64,000 bases of DNA, taken from contig NZ_OY787452.1 of the NCBI RefSeq assembly GCF_963678795.1, forward strand, positions 558,001-622,000, given 5' to 3'. This document shows positions 34,860-43,484 of this stretch, one piece after another. The DNA is from an uncultured Methanoregula sp. (lineage in GTDB: Archaea > Halobacteriota > Methanomicrobia > Methanomicrobiales > Methanospirillaceae). The notes under the pieces are model-generated. The model worked only from the letters and a program-made list of their open reading frames with translations, was not told the DNA's origin and searched no databases. How positions within the stretch are numbered: position 1 is the stretch's first letter; every line of letters starts with the position of its first letter. The translations under genes and the position numbers were made by a program.

Positions 34860-35942
34860 GGGTAATGGACACGGGTCTTTCAAGAGATAACCGGCAACAG
34901 GGCCCGTCCCGCAGGTCACGGGAAACGGATACTAAAAAAACGACAGGGCGGTGCCTGCAATAAAAGCGGGAAAAAGGTTGCTCAAAATGAGAGGGGAAAA
35001 GGTAGCAAAAGTGAGAGGGTGAAGCTACCGGTGTGGGGGTCAGAACACCGAGTAGCATGGATTGAACTGATGCAGAATTCCGGTCCAGGAAACCAGTTCC
35101 TGGCTTGATCCCGGCAGATCACAACACCATGCAGGGGATATTTCCGTATTCCGCAACCCTCTCATGAGATCTCGTGCCAATGTCCTCATCCGGGGTTCTG
35201 TACTCTCCTGTATCTCTGTGCAGTCTTGATACGTTATGTGCCGACCCCCGCCCGGATACGATTGATCCGGGCTGTATTGTAATCCTGATGTCCGCACGTC
35301 AGAAACAGGAAGGGATTTGGCCTAAGTACGGGTGCTGTTCTGATCGGCAGGCTTTGGTTTTTATTCACCCAGGGTTCTTGTAATCACCTCCTCGAACGGA
35401 TGATTGCCAGGCTGTGGCAGTCACCATGAGAGATCATATGCACGGTTTTTTTTATATTCACCATATCGGGATCGTTCAATAATGGATCCACAACAGGATT
35501 AATTGAACAAAGAAGTATACACAATGAGCCCTGACAACAGCCGGTAAATCCCCGTTTGCGATAAAAAAAGCATCCTTGGACCGGGAGGCAGCCGGATACC
35601 TGGAGAATTTCGTCCACAGGAACAGCGCCGGTGAGGATTATTCACGCTGGTCGGGCGGACCGGATCCGACCGGGTGGTTTGTAGTGGGCCACGAGCCAAC
35701 CAATTCAGAAATTATCCGGAAGGCACAGAGGAGAAGGCAACCGGAGAATCGTTATTCTGCAATAATAGTGGGATCACAGGGAAAATGATGGGGGTGACAC
35801 CACGTACCCATGCCATTACGGTTTCCTGCGGCCGTTCACCAGGCCTGGCGTACGTGATATCCGGTAAGTATCCGGCCGCGCCGGTAATCCGGGAGGCGGG
35901 GTCCGGCCTAAAAAAATTGAATGATTTTTCCGCGATCCCGTG
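34860..35942. other. Long intergenic region with an orphan promoter
   Basis: About 1.1 kb without a convincing gene. It holds promoter d (35450-35509). Downstream of it on the minus strand are a 17-codon frame ending in AGGAGGTGA and weak frames of 41 and 85 codons (35040-35297), none recognised. Plus-strand frames at 35576-35788 and 35674-36054 also have no recognisable pattern. It may be the remnant of a lost surface gene that kept its promoter. Confidence 0.4.
35450..35509 (-). promoter_or_regulatory. Promoter d: upstream element plus TATA, no clear gene
   Basis: Minus strand: TGTTCAATTAATCC (35509-35496), then AATATAAAAAAAA beginning at 35458, exactly 51 bp away. Downstream is TTCGAGGAGGTGATTACA, related to the leader of promoter b. 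No recognisable protein follows. Confidence 0.5.
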
Positions 35943-37154
35943 CTATTCACTTCTCAGTGCATCGATGGGATCCATATTGGATGCCCGCCATGCGGGGTAC
36001 AGTCCGGAGATCACACATACAATTATCCCGATAAGCATTCCTGCTGGGACATAGATGATGCTATCCGGCAGGAAGAAATACTCGGTCGTTCCGATCATGT
36101 AACTTACCACGGAATACCCGATGATGAGACTGCCGACTCCACCGATAACAGCACCGAGAATACCAAGGATGAATGCCTCGTAGAGGAACATCCGGCGAAC
36201 CTCCCCGGTTTCCGTTCCTATGGAGAGCAGGATACCAATCTCCTGCACCCGTTCAGTGACCGACATCATCATGACATTGAAGATGCTCGTGGCAGCGACC
36301 AGGAGCGAGATGCCCCCTATCGCAAGGATGAACGTGGTCATCGTGCTCAGGGTTGACGTGATACTGGACAGCATGGTACTTGCATCAGACACACGCACAA
36401 CAGGAGTTTTCTGATTGGTATTGAGCTTTGCATCAATTACCTGTTCGGTACCTGTTATGGTATCGACATCTTTCACGATCACGTTTACCTGGGGATACTC
36501 ATCTTCCCCGCCATACTCTTTTGTATACCATTCATCGGAGACAACGATGGCATTGTCAGTCCTGACACTGTCTGCTGCCTGTCCCCGTTCCTTGAGGATC
36601 CCGACGATCTTGACTTCCGGGCGGGATCCGGATTTTGTGGATCCGATCTTGATTTTGCTCCCGATTTTCAGGTTGAAATTCGATGCAATGGTCGATCCTA
36701 CGAGGGCATCGTTTGCCCCTTCGAGGTTGGTCCCTTCCTCGATCGTGAGGAACGAGGTAATGACTTCAGGGTTGATCCCGTAGATAGTACCCCTGCCAGG
36801 AGTTGAGCTCAGCGTGAATTCCGTATTTGTTGAGTAAATGGGGATTACATTGCTGGCATTTGATCCCGCAGCAAGTTTGATTTTGGCAAGCTGGGTCTTG
36901 GTTATTACCGATGAGGACGATGAGGACGAGGGGCTGGATCCCGGCGGGCCCATCCGGACCGCATCCGGCGTAATAACAATGGTATTTGCTCCGGCAGAGA
37001 GCTGGTCTTTGGTCTGCAGCTGCATGTTGGTCCCCAGCATTCCCATGGTGGAGATGGCAATCACACCGATAACGATGCCGATGGACGCTAAGATTGAACG
37101 CAGATAATTCAGTCTTACACTCCGGACCGAGAGGTCGAAGAAAATATCTTTCAT
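35943..37154 (-). CDS. MacB/FtsX-type ABC transporter permease
   Basis: Permease of 403 residues with one N-terminal membrane helix, a large extracytoplasmic MacB-like core domain (about residues 50-270) and three C-terminal helices. Conserved segments include SIGIVIGVIAISTMGMLG, VMMMSVTERVQEIGILLSIG and LYPAWRASNMDPIDALRSE. Such systems move lipoproteins, peptides or drugs, or act on the envelope mechanically. Its ATG overlaps the ATPase gene stop. Third gene of the operon with the adaptor at 37843-39189. Confidence 0.9.
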   Translation of the reverse strand: MKDIFFDLSVRSVRLNYLRSILASIGIVIGVIAISTMGMLGTNMQLQTKDQLSAGANTIVITPDAVRMGPPGSSPSSSSSSSVITKTQLAKIKLAAGSNASNVIPIYSTNTEFTLSSTPGRGTIYGINPEVITSFLTIEEGTNLEGANDALVGSTIASNFNLKIGSKIKIGSTKSGSRPEVKIVGILKERGQAADSVRTDNAIVVSDEWYTKEYGGEDEYPQVNVIVKDVDTITGTEQVIDAKLNTNQKTPVVRVSDASTMLSSITSTLSTMTTFILAIGGISLLVAATSIFNVMMMSVTERVQEIGILLSIGTETGEVRRMFLYEAFILGILGAVIGGVGSLIIGYSVVSYMIGTTEYFFLPDSIIYVPAGMLIGIIVCVISGLYPAWRASNMDPIDALRSE

Positions 37155-37831
37155 GATTCTGCAATCCTCCCATCTTCAAGCCGTATTGTACGTTGTGCAT
37201 ATTCTGCGATCTTGGGATCATGAGTCACGATGATCACCGTCTTTCCCTCATTGTGCAGGCCACAGAGAATATCCATGATCTGGGTACCGGTCTTCCGGTC
37301 GAGATTGCCGGTCGGTTCATCGCAGAGAAGGATTTTCGGATCATTGACCAGGGCGCGGGCCACCGCCACACGCTGCTGCTGCCCACCGGAAAGCTGGGTC
37401 GGGCGGTGGGCACTCATTTCCCTGTCAATTCCTACTGCTTCCAGGAGGGCAGTGGCTTTGCCGGAGGTATCCCTCTTCTTGTATTTCAGGATGAGGGGGT
37501 ATTCCACGTTCTCGTATGCCGAGAGGAGCGGGATTAAGTAAAATTTCTGGAAGATATACCCGATGGTATCCCGGCGCATGTGGGTCCGCTCAAGGCTTGT
37601 CAGTTTTGCCACGTTCCTCCCGTCGATGAGAAGCTCTCCCGATGTCGGGACATCAAGGATCCCGAGCTGGTTCATCATGGTTGATTTACCGGAACCCGAA
37701 GGTCCCATGATGGCTACAAAATCATTGTCCATGATGTCGAGCGAGACATGATCCATTGCAGTGAAGTCACCGGCCTCGAGATGATACACTTTGGATACAT
37801 CAGCGAGCCGGATAAGTGGGGTTTGGGTCAT
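37151..37831 (-). CDS. MacB/LolD-type ABC transporter ATPase
   Basis: ATPase of 226 residues. Walker A is GPSGSGKST, signature [15 protein letters not shown], Walker [13 protein letters not shown] and switch His VIIVTHDP, all typical of the MacB/LolD group. The ATG at 37831 (MTQTPLI), preceded by GAGGGGT, is preferred over 37876. It lies between the surface adaptor and the permease, with the gene ends touching. Confidence 0.93.
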   Translation of the reverse strand: MTQTPLIRLADVSKVYHLEAGDFTAMDHVSLDIMDNDFVAIMGPSGSGKSTMMNQLGILDVPTSGELLIDGRNVAKLTSLERTHMRRDTIGYIFQKFYLIPLLSAYENVEYPLILKYKKRDTSGKATALLEAVGIDREMSAHRPTQLSGGQQQRVAVARALVNDPKILLCDEPTGNLDRKTGTQIMDILCGLHNEGKTVIIVTHDPKIAEYAQRTIRLEDGRIAES

Positions 37832-37842
37832 ATCCGGACCCC

Positions 37843-39189
37843 TCACTGTTGTTTCTTCAGTTTTGTGGAGAGCCATTTCCGCTTTTTGTAAAGGACGATC
37901 CCCACAACGAGGATGATACCTGCTGCAATTACCGGGTAAAACGAACTGATACCGTTACCTTTGCTGCTGAACAGACTGGTGCTCTGACCGCCGGGGCCAC
38001 CCATTCCCTGCGGTCCGCCGGCCTGCATCCCCATACTGCCGGATGCTCCCGAGGTCGTGCCGGTTCCGGTTGTGCTGCTACCTGCAGCTCCCAACGATGA
38101 AGTGAGATCAAGGGTCTTGGTGATCTTGTAGAGTTTTCCGTCGGAGTTTTTCCAGCTGATAATTAAAGGAACTGCCGAAAGATCCGATGCGGTAAACGTC
38201 AGTTCAAAGCTTCCGGAATCGTCGGATGCAAGGCTCCCGATGGCATATTCGGGATACGTTTCGGTACCTTTTGCGGGAGAACCTACCGTGACGACAAGTC
38301 CCTTTGCATCCGTTACACCAGAGTTGCCGATATCCCCGGAAAGATCGTAGTAAGAACCTTTCGAAGTAAGGGCCAGGTTGTTGATAACAGGAACAACCGA
38401 GGTCGTATCGTGATCGATGGAGACGGGGGCAGACACATCGACGATGTGTTCAGCATCCCCGTTCATGTAACTGACACGGAAAGTGAGGTTCGAGTCCTGG
38501 CCGGCCTTGACCGTGAAAGGAACATCAACGGAGTTATGCCCGCTCAGTGAATAGACATATTTCTGGGAGGGCTGTACTTCGATTCCGTTACCCGTGGGTG
38601 TTACAAGGATGTTCTTGAGCGTACCTGACCGGACATTGATGAGCGTCAGGTTGACCGCTTCTTCCTCTCCCTGGGAGAAGGTAGTGGGTTTTCCGGTTAT
38701 ACTTGCCTGAATTTCACGGGAATCCACCTTGATTTTTATCGGGTAATGAATTGATACGCCGGCCTTCGTTCCGACCGTGAACAGTGCATAATCCGTTCCA
38801 TCCGGAGGATCTGCGGTGACGACAAATGAATACGTCATCGATGATCCGGCCCCGATATAACTCATGGTATCCCAGGAATCAAGGGTCTTGATATGGATTT
38901 TGTCACTGAGAAGATCCGGATGGGATAATCCGACAGATGTGGTTCCTGAATTGGTCAGGGTGACCGAAATCGTACCTTCTTCGTATGGATATAACACTTC
39001 AGGGTCCATGGAAACATTCGTGACGCAGACTTGTGCAGCCGCATCAACGGATGTTGATGATGTGGACGATGTCGATGAGGATGTAGACGATGTCGATGAT
39101 GTAGTAGACGCTGTGCTGTCAGTCGCTGCTACTACCGAAGCCATCAGCAGGAGCAGAATACAACTGGCAATGATGATTTTAATTTTCAT
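37843..39189 (-). CDS. Membrane-anchored surface adaptor of ABC exporter (COG1361-like)
   Basis: Exported protein of 448 residues: a signal peptide, a Ser/Thr-rich stretch, then several Ig-like CARDB/S-layer domains (TISVTLTNSGTTSVGLSHPD, EAVNLTLINVRSGTLKNILV, YYDLSGDIGNSGVTDAKG), a Gly/Met-rich linker and a C-terminal membrane helix with a basic tail. Proteins of this type often precede MacB-like ATPase and permease genes in archaea and may replace MacA. Start ATG at 39189 with GGAGG upstream. Controlled by promoter e. Confidence 0.82.
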   Translation of the reverse strand: MKIKIIIASCILLLLMASVVAATDSTASTTSSTSSTSSSTSSTSSTSVDAAAQVCVTNVSMDPEVLYPYEEGTISVTLTNSGTTSVGLSHPDLLSDKIHIKTLDSWDTMSYIGAGSSMTYSFVVTADPPDGTDYALFTVGTKAGVSIHYPIKIKVDSREIQASITGKPTTFSQGEEEAVNLTLINVRSGTLKNILVTPTGNGIEVQPSQKYVYSLSGHNSVDVPFTVKAGQDSNLTFRVSYMNGDAEHIVDVSAPVSIDHDTTSVVPVINNLALTSKGSYYDLSGDIGNSGVTDAKGLVVTVGSPAKGTETYPEYAIGSLASDDSGSFELTFTASDLSAVPLIISWKNSDGKLYKITKTLDLTSSLGAAGSSTTGTGTTSGASGSMGMQAGGPQGMGGPGGQSTSLFSSKGNGISSFYPVIAAGIILVVGIVLYKKRKWLSTKLKKQQ

Positions 39190-39300
39190 ATGTACCTCCA
39201 TTGATTCATAGACCGGCTTTTTTTGTGCAGGGAGGGATCTTCATGAGACAGATCCATTCCTGCCGGTGCCGCAATTGCCTGCATCACGATGAGGATAAGA

Positions 39301-39362
39301 CGTATTATATTGGCACCATGAGAGTGCGCTAATTATTGACAAAAAACAGGAATAATTGAACC
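39301..39362 (-). promoter_or_regulatory. Promoter e: upstream element plus TATA for the ABC operon
   Basis: Minus strand: GGTTCAATTATTCC (39362-39349), then AATATAATACG beginning at 39311, exactly 51 bp away. Transcription is expected to start near 39285, giving a leader of about 95 nt that ends in GGAGGTACAT before the ATG at 39189. Confidence 0.6.
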
Positions 39363-39508
39363 GTGCGGTTACATATATCCGGATAGCCGGAGATCTTCCG
39401 GTTCAATACCGTTTTATCCGGATTACCGGGCTGGAAATTTCAGCAATTCAGAACATATCGCTCATTTTATCCCCATTCCCGCGAGATACGGATCAGAGGG
39501 GAGGATCG

Positions 39509-39991
39509 TTGACGTTCACCTGCCAGCAGTGCGGGGAGTGCTGCAGCACGATGGGGGAGATCATTGAGATACTTGAACAGACCGCCCCCTTATGTTACCG
39601 GATTGGCTACACAACAACCTTTGAAAAACGACTGGTAGAAGTGGACCCGGATAAGAAAGATTTGTTTCTTTGCCGTACAGTAACAACGAAACAATCTCTC
39701 GCGTGCCCGTTTCTCCGAAAGACTGCGCCGGGGAGGAGCATATGCACCGTTCACTCGTCGCGCCCCGACCTTTGCCGGCAGTATTCCTGTTTCCGGATCC
39801 TCATATCTGACCCGGATGGCAAACGTATCGGGAAAGTAACAGAAAATACCCGGTACCTGGTGACGATGGATCACCGGCTTCGGGAGGTCTGGAACCGGGA
39901 CATTTCCGGCCTACAGATCCCGGACGAAGAACTCTGGGAAGACCATGTCGAACGGCTGTTATCCGGCAAGGGTTACCGGGTTATAAAATAA
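39509..39991 (+). CDS. YkgJ-family cysteine-cluster protein
   Basis: Protein of 160 residues with FTCQQCGECCSTMGEI at its N terminus, then LACPFLRKT, SICTVHSSRPDLCRQYSCFR and a C-terminal helical region. The cysteine layout suggests an Fe-S or zinc centre; the function is unknown. I use the TTG at 39509 because GGGGAGGA precedes it and the cluster then lies at the N terminus as in the pseudogene at 14071-14551. A longer frame from 39356 would overlap promoter e. Confidence 0.78.
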   Translation: MTFTCQQCGECCSTMGEIIEILEQTAPLCYRIGYTTTFEKRLVEVDPDKKDLFLCRTVTTKQSLACPFLRKTAPGRSICTVHSSRPDLCRQYSCFRILISDPDGKRIGKVTENTRYLVTMDHRLREVWNRDISGLQIPDEELWEDHVERLLSGKGYRVIK

Positions 39992-40040
39992 GTGTGGATA
40001 TGCGAAGGACAGGTCTGGCACTATTATCGTCAGTGATATC

Positions 40041-41009
40041 TCACATCTGCTGGCGGAGCACTTTCAGAACGGCATTGCCGAATTCCTGAGTTCCGGCCGA
40101 CCCGCCAAGGTCCCGTGTCCGGATTCCCTGTGCAAGAACGGTCTCAATCGCGGTCTCTGCCCGGACTGCACCGGCTTTATCGCCCAGATAATCGAGAAGC
40201 ATCACAGCACTCCGGATTGCGGCTATCGGGTTTGCAATATTCTTTCCGGCAATATCGGGCGCACTCCCGTGCACCGGCTCGAACAGAGCATACTGGTCGC
40301 CGATGTTTGCACTCGGGACGAGGCCAAGACCTCCGACCAGATAGGATGCAACATCTGAAAGAATATCACCAAACATGTTGGTGGTGACAACCACGTTGTA
40401 ATTCTTCGGGTGCTGGAGGAGGTCAAGCGAGAGGGCATCGATGAACTTATCGTTATAAGGTATTCCGGCTGCTTTTGCCTCGGCAAGACAGATGTCCCTG
40501 AAAAAGACATCGGATTTGATGACATTCGCCTTATGACCGATGGTCAGGAGACCGGACCGTTCCCTTGCAAGGCGTATCGCGGCACGGACGATCCGCTCGG
40601 TCCCGTGCCGGCTGACCACCCGCAGCGTCGTCGCCCGGTCAGGCCCGGCCTCTTCGATCCCGGAGTAGAGTCCTTCTGTGTTCTCCCTGACGATCATAAT
40701 GTCGAACCCGTTACCCGGGACCGGCCGCAGGTTGGCATACAGGTCAAGAGCCTTTCGTATCCGGAGGACAACGCTCTGGTAGTCCTTCATCGGGGGTGTT
40801 GTTATCGCTCCGAACAGGATCGCATCGGCTCCCTTGAGCTCCCGGATTTCCTTGTCGGCACACGGGCAGCCGGTTCGCTCCCACATACCATACCCCACTT
40901 CAACGGGGAAAAAATCGAATTCGGGATGCAGCATCTCAAGTACCGAGCGGGCAACCGGGATAACTTCATGGCCGATACCATCTCCTTCAACAACGGCAAT
41001 CTTTCTCAT
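40041..41009 (-). CDS. aksF: Homoisocitrate dehydrogenase (coenzyme B biosynthesis)
   Basis: Decarboxylating NAD(P)+-dependent dehydrogenase of 322 residues. It has the isopropylmalate/isocitrate dehydrogenase signature (TTNMFGDILSDVASYLVGGL), the N-terminal EGDGIGHEVIP and the substrate loop FDIMIVRENTEGLYSGIE. Assigned to the 2-oxoacid chain-elongation route to 2-oxosuberate because it ends a tightly overlapping operon with aksA, aksD and aksE. LeuB activity in leucine synthesis is the main alternative, as the family cannot be split by eye. Confidence 0.85.
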   Translation of the reverse strand: MRKIAVVEGDGIGHEVIPVARSVLEMLHPEFDFFPVEVGYGMWERTGCPCADKEIRELKGADAILFGAITTPPMKDYQSVVLRIRKALDLYANLRPVPGNGFDIMIVRENTEGLYSGIEEAGPDRATTLRVVSRHGTERIVRAAIRLARERSGLLTIGHKANVIKSDVFFRDICLAEAKAAGIPYNDKFIDALSLDLLQHPKNYNVVVTTNMFGDILSDVASYLVGGLGLVPSANIGDQYALFEPVHGSAPDIAGKNIANPIAAIRSAVMLLDYLGDKAGAVRAETAIETVLAQGIRTRDLGGSAGTQEFGNAVLKVLRQQM

Positions 41010-41806
41010 GGGTTCCTCCAGCAGGTGACAAGGTCGGTCACCGCACGGTAAATCAGGGCAGGATCCGCCCCCCAGTGAACTATGGATCCCGTTTTGCTGT
41101 TCCAGCCCGTTAATCCCTCCCGTTCAGAACGGCAGCACCTGGCTATGAACGGTTCCTCCTGTACACTTTCAAGCGGACAGATATTCTCAAGATGAAAGTC
41201 GGTGCCATAACATTCCTTGTAGAACTGCGAACCTGTAAGGCAGCCGGCAACCTGCTCTCCCCCGTGCATCGGATCCGCATCCAGCGTCCTGGAAAAACCC
41301 GATGCCCGGCAGGGATAGACCTCGGCATGAATTGCCGAGATGTCCCGCACATGGTGACAGAACCTTACAAAGAGACCGCCAAAAAGGCCATCGGATTCCA
41401 GCTCGCGGATACACGCTGACAGGCTTGGCCGTGGCGGGCTTACATCATAGACATGGATGACGAGCAGATCGGAGAGATCCGGGTCAAGAACAAACGTCCT
41501 GTGCTCATCGAGGCCGGTGAAGATCGTGCACCGGTAACCGGAATCCAGAGCGAGTTCAATGAGCCGGGTGCGGTTGTAAAGATTGACTTTCTCCGGATAA
41601 TGATATACCTCCCGGGTGGTGGCAAGCACCTTTGACGATAGGATAGTCCGCATCATCCCTTTTCCGGCAGGGTCGAGATCCACACCCAGAACTTCGGTCC
41701 CCTCCGGAGTTTCTTTGAGAAGGTACAGGCTCAGGAAGTAGACCTTTTCGTCACAGGGTTTTGTCGTGGCAAGACCAACGTGCTTACAGTGTTCGGGAAA
41801 GATCAT
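41006..41806 (-). CDS. Uncharacterised protein of the aks operon
   Basis: Protein of 266 residues whose family I do not recognise with certainty. It contains HVGLATTKPCDEKVYFLSLY, EVYHYPEKVNLYNRTRLIEL and several cysteines (CHHVRD, YPCRAS, ENICPLES, ARCC) that might bind a metal. It overlaps both neighbours by four bases (ATGA): aksE upstream and aksF downstream. Its location inside the pathway genes makes a role in coenzyme B biosynthesis likely by context only. Confidence 0.7.
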   Translation of the reverse strand: MIFPEHCKHVGLATTKPCDEKVYFLSLYLLKETPEGTEVLGVDLDPAGKGMMRTILSSKVLATTREVYHYPEKVNLYNRTRLIELALDSGYRCTIFTGLDEHRTFVLDPDLSDLLVIHVYDVSPPRPSLSACIRELESDGLFGGLFVRFCHHVRDISAIHAEVYPCRASGFSRTLDADPMHGGEQVAGCLTGSQFYKECYGTDFHLENICPLESVQEEPFIARCCRSEREGLTGWNSKTGSIVHWGADPALIYRAVTDLVTCWRNP

Positions 41807-42273
41807 TGGTGGGTTCTCCAGTATTCGACAAGCCCGCCGGCATCGAGAATTTCCTGCATCCTGGGAGAAAGGGGGCGAACCGTGTGACGGTTTCTACCGG
41901 CACTCACCCAGCCTTCGTGGATATTGAACGAAACCTTTGTTCCATCCTTACAGGTAAGGTCCGATTCGATGAGAGGGAGACCGAGATTGATGGCGTTCCT
42001 GAAAAAGATCCGGGCAAACGAGGGGGCGATAACGGCAAGAACGCCGGCCTCCCGCAGGGCAACAGGAGCCTGTTCGCGGGATGATCCGCAGCCGAAATTC
42101 TTTCCGGCAACGATGACGGCACCGTTCAGTTTCGGAGCAATGGCGGGATCGAGATCCTCGAACACATGGGCAACCCAGACCGACCGGTCCTTGGTCCGCA
42201 GGTACCGCCCTGCAATGACAAGGTCGGTATCGATATCTGCCGGCAGGCAGACTGCATGTCCATGCCCCTGCAT
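41803..42273 (-). CDS. aksE: Homoaconitase small subunit
   Basis: Small (swivel) subunit of 156 residues of the two-subunit homoaconitase. It contains GKNFGCGSSREQAPVALREAG, the core of the LeuD-like fold. The specificity loop reads YLRT, the motif reported for methanogen homoaconitase, whereas isopropylmalate isomerases carry YLVY-like sequences. This supports homoaconitase over LeuD. It shares its first base with the aksD stop. Confidence 0.88.
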   Translation of the reverse strand: MQGHGHAVCLPADIDTDLVIAGRYLRTKDRSVWVAHVFEDLDPAIAPKLNGAVIVAGKNFGCGSSREQAPVALREAGVLAVIAPSFARIFFRNAINLGLPLIESDLTCKDGTKVSFNIHEGWVSAGRNRHTVRPLSPRMQEILDAGGLVEYWRTHQ

Positions 42274-43484
42274 CAGGCCACCTCCGGAACCGCAATTTCA
42301 CCTTCAAGGGCACTGGCGGCAGCAGTTGCGACCGATGAAAGGTAAATCTCCCCGCCGACACCCATGCGGTTCCGGAAATTCCGGTTTGCAGTAGAAAGAC
42401 AGACTTCCCCTTCGCCGATGACCCCCATGTGGTAACCGAGGCATGGGCCACAACCGGGAGTACCGATTGTGCAGCCGGCTTCAAGGATATCGGCAAGAAC
42501 GCCGGTCCGGGTCGCCTTTGCAAGGATCCCGGCAGATGCAGGAACTACGATTGTCCGGACCGCAACCTTCCTGCCCCTGACAATCCGAGCAAACCGTTCC
42601 AGGTCGGAATACCGTCCGTTGGTGCAGGTACCGACAAAGACCTGGTCGATCGGAAGGCCGGCAAGCTGGTCAACGGGTTTCACCGTATCGACACGGTGGG
42701 GAACCGCGACAAGCGGGACGATATCCGCCAGATCGAAGTCGAGTTCCTGCGCATAGGCACAGGGTTCCGGGACCTGCGGCATGACATCGTGTCCCCGCTC
42801 TTTGAGATACCGCACGGTGGTCTCATCCGCATAGCAGAGGCCGGCCTTTGCCCCGGCCTCGACGGAAAGATTGGCAAGAACGAGCCGGTCATCCATCGTG
42901 AGGTTCTGCATCCCGTCGCCCACGAATTCAAGTGCCTGGTACGTGGCGCCATCAGTTCCCAGCTTTCCCACGTAGGCAAGCGCGAGATCCTTGGCTTCGG
43001 CTGCACCGGAAAACTTTCCCGTGAGATGGATTCCTGCCGATTCCGGGACCCGGAACCATGTTTCACCGGTGAGCCAGATTGCCGCCATATCAGTTGCTCC
43101 GACACCGGTAGCAAATGCCCCGAATGCCCCGAGGGTGACACTGTGCGAGTCCGCCCCGACAACGATCTCTCCGGGAAGGACGACACCTTCGCTCATGAGC
43201 TGGTGGCAGATGCCCCCGCCGATATCGGAAAACTGCATGAATGAGCTTTTGGCAAACTCCCGGAGCTCGTGCTGGAGGGTTGCTGTCGTGGCATTGTTGG
43301 CAGGCGCGATATGATCAAAGTGGAGATAGAGCCGGGATGCATCAGTCAGGCGAACACCACTCATCCTCTTCCAGGCTTCCAGCGCCAGTACTCCTGTCCC
43401 GTCATGCGCAAATGCCCGGTCAATATACCGGTCAACGTATTCACCGGCAGGCGCCATGAGGATACGCTCGGATAAGGTACTCAT
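42273..43484 (-). CDS. aksD: Homoaconitase large subunit
   Basis: Catalytic [4Fe-4S] subunit of 403 residues. Cluster ligands are in FVGTCTNGR and TPGCGPCLGYHMG, and the substrate regions HFDHIAPANN and GADSHSVTLGAFG are present. With aksE it isomerises homocitrate and its longer homologues. The ATG at 43484 follows AAGGAGACAAAAGA and overlaps the aksA stop by four bases. Length is slightly below LeuC, normal for the archaeal group. Confidence 0.9.
   Translation of the reverse strand: MSTLSERILMAPAGEYVDRYIDRAFAHDGTGVLALEAWKRMSGVRLTDASRLYLHFDHIAPANNATTATLQHELREFAKSSFMQFSDIGGGICHQLMSEGVVLPGEIVVGADSHSVTLGAFGAFATGVGATDMAAIWLTGETWFRVPESAGIHLTGKFSGAAEAKDLALAYVGKLGTDGATYQALEFVGDGMQNLTMDDRLVLANLSVEAGAKAGLCYADETTVRYLKERGHDVMPQVPEPCAYAQELDFDLADIVPLVAVPHRVDTVKPVDQLAGLPIDQVFVGTCTNGRYSDLERFARIVRGRKVAVRTIVVPASAGILAKATRTGVLADILEAGCTIGTPGCGPCLGYHMGVIGEGEVCLSTANRNFRNRMGVGGEIYLSSVATAAASALEGEIAVPEVA

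Noticed and set aside
36838..37107. Plus-strand frame opposite the ABC permease
   Set aside because: Hydrophobic antisense frames are common opposite membrane-protein genes; no signals are present.
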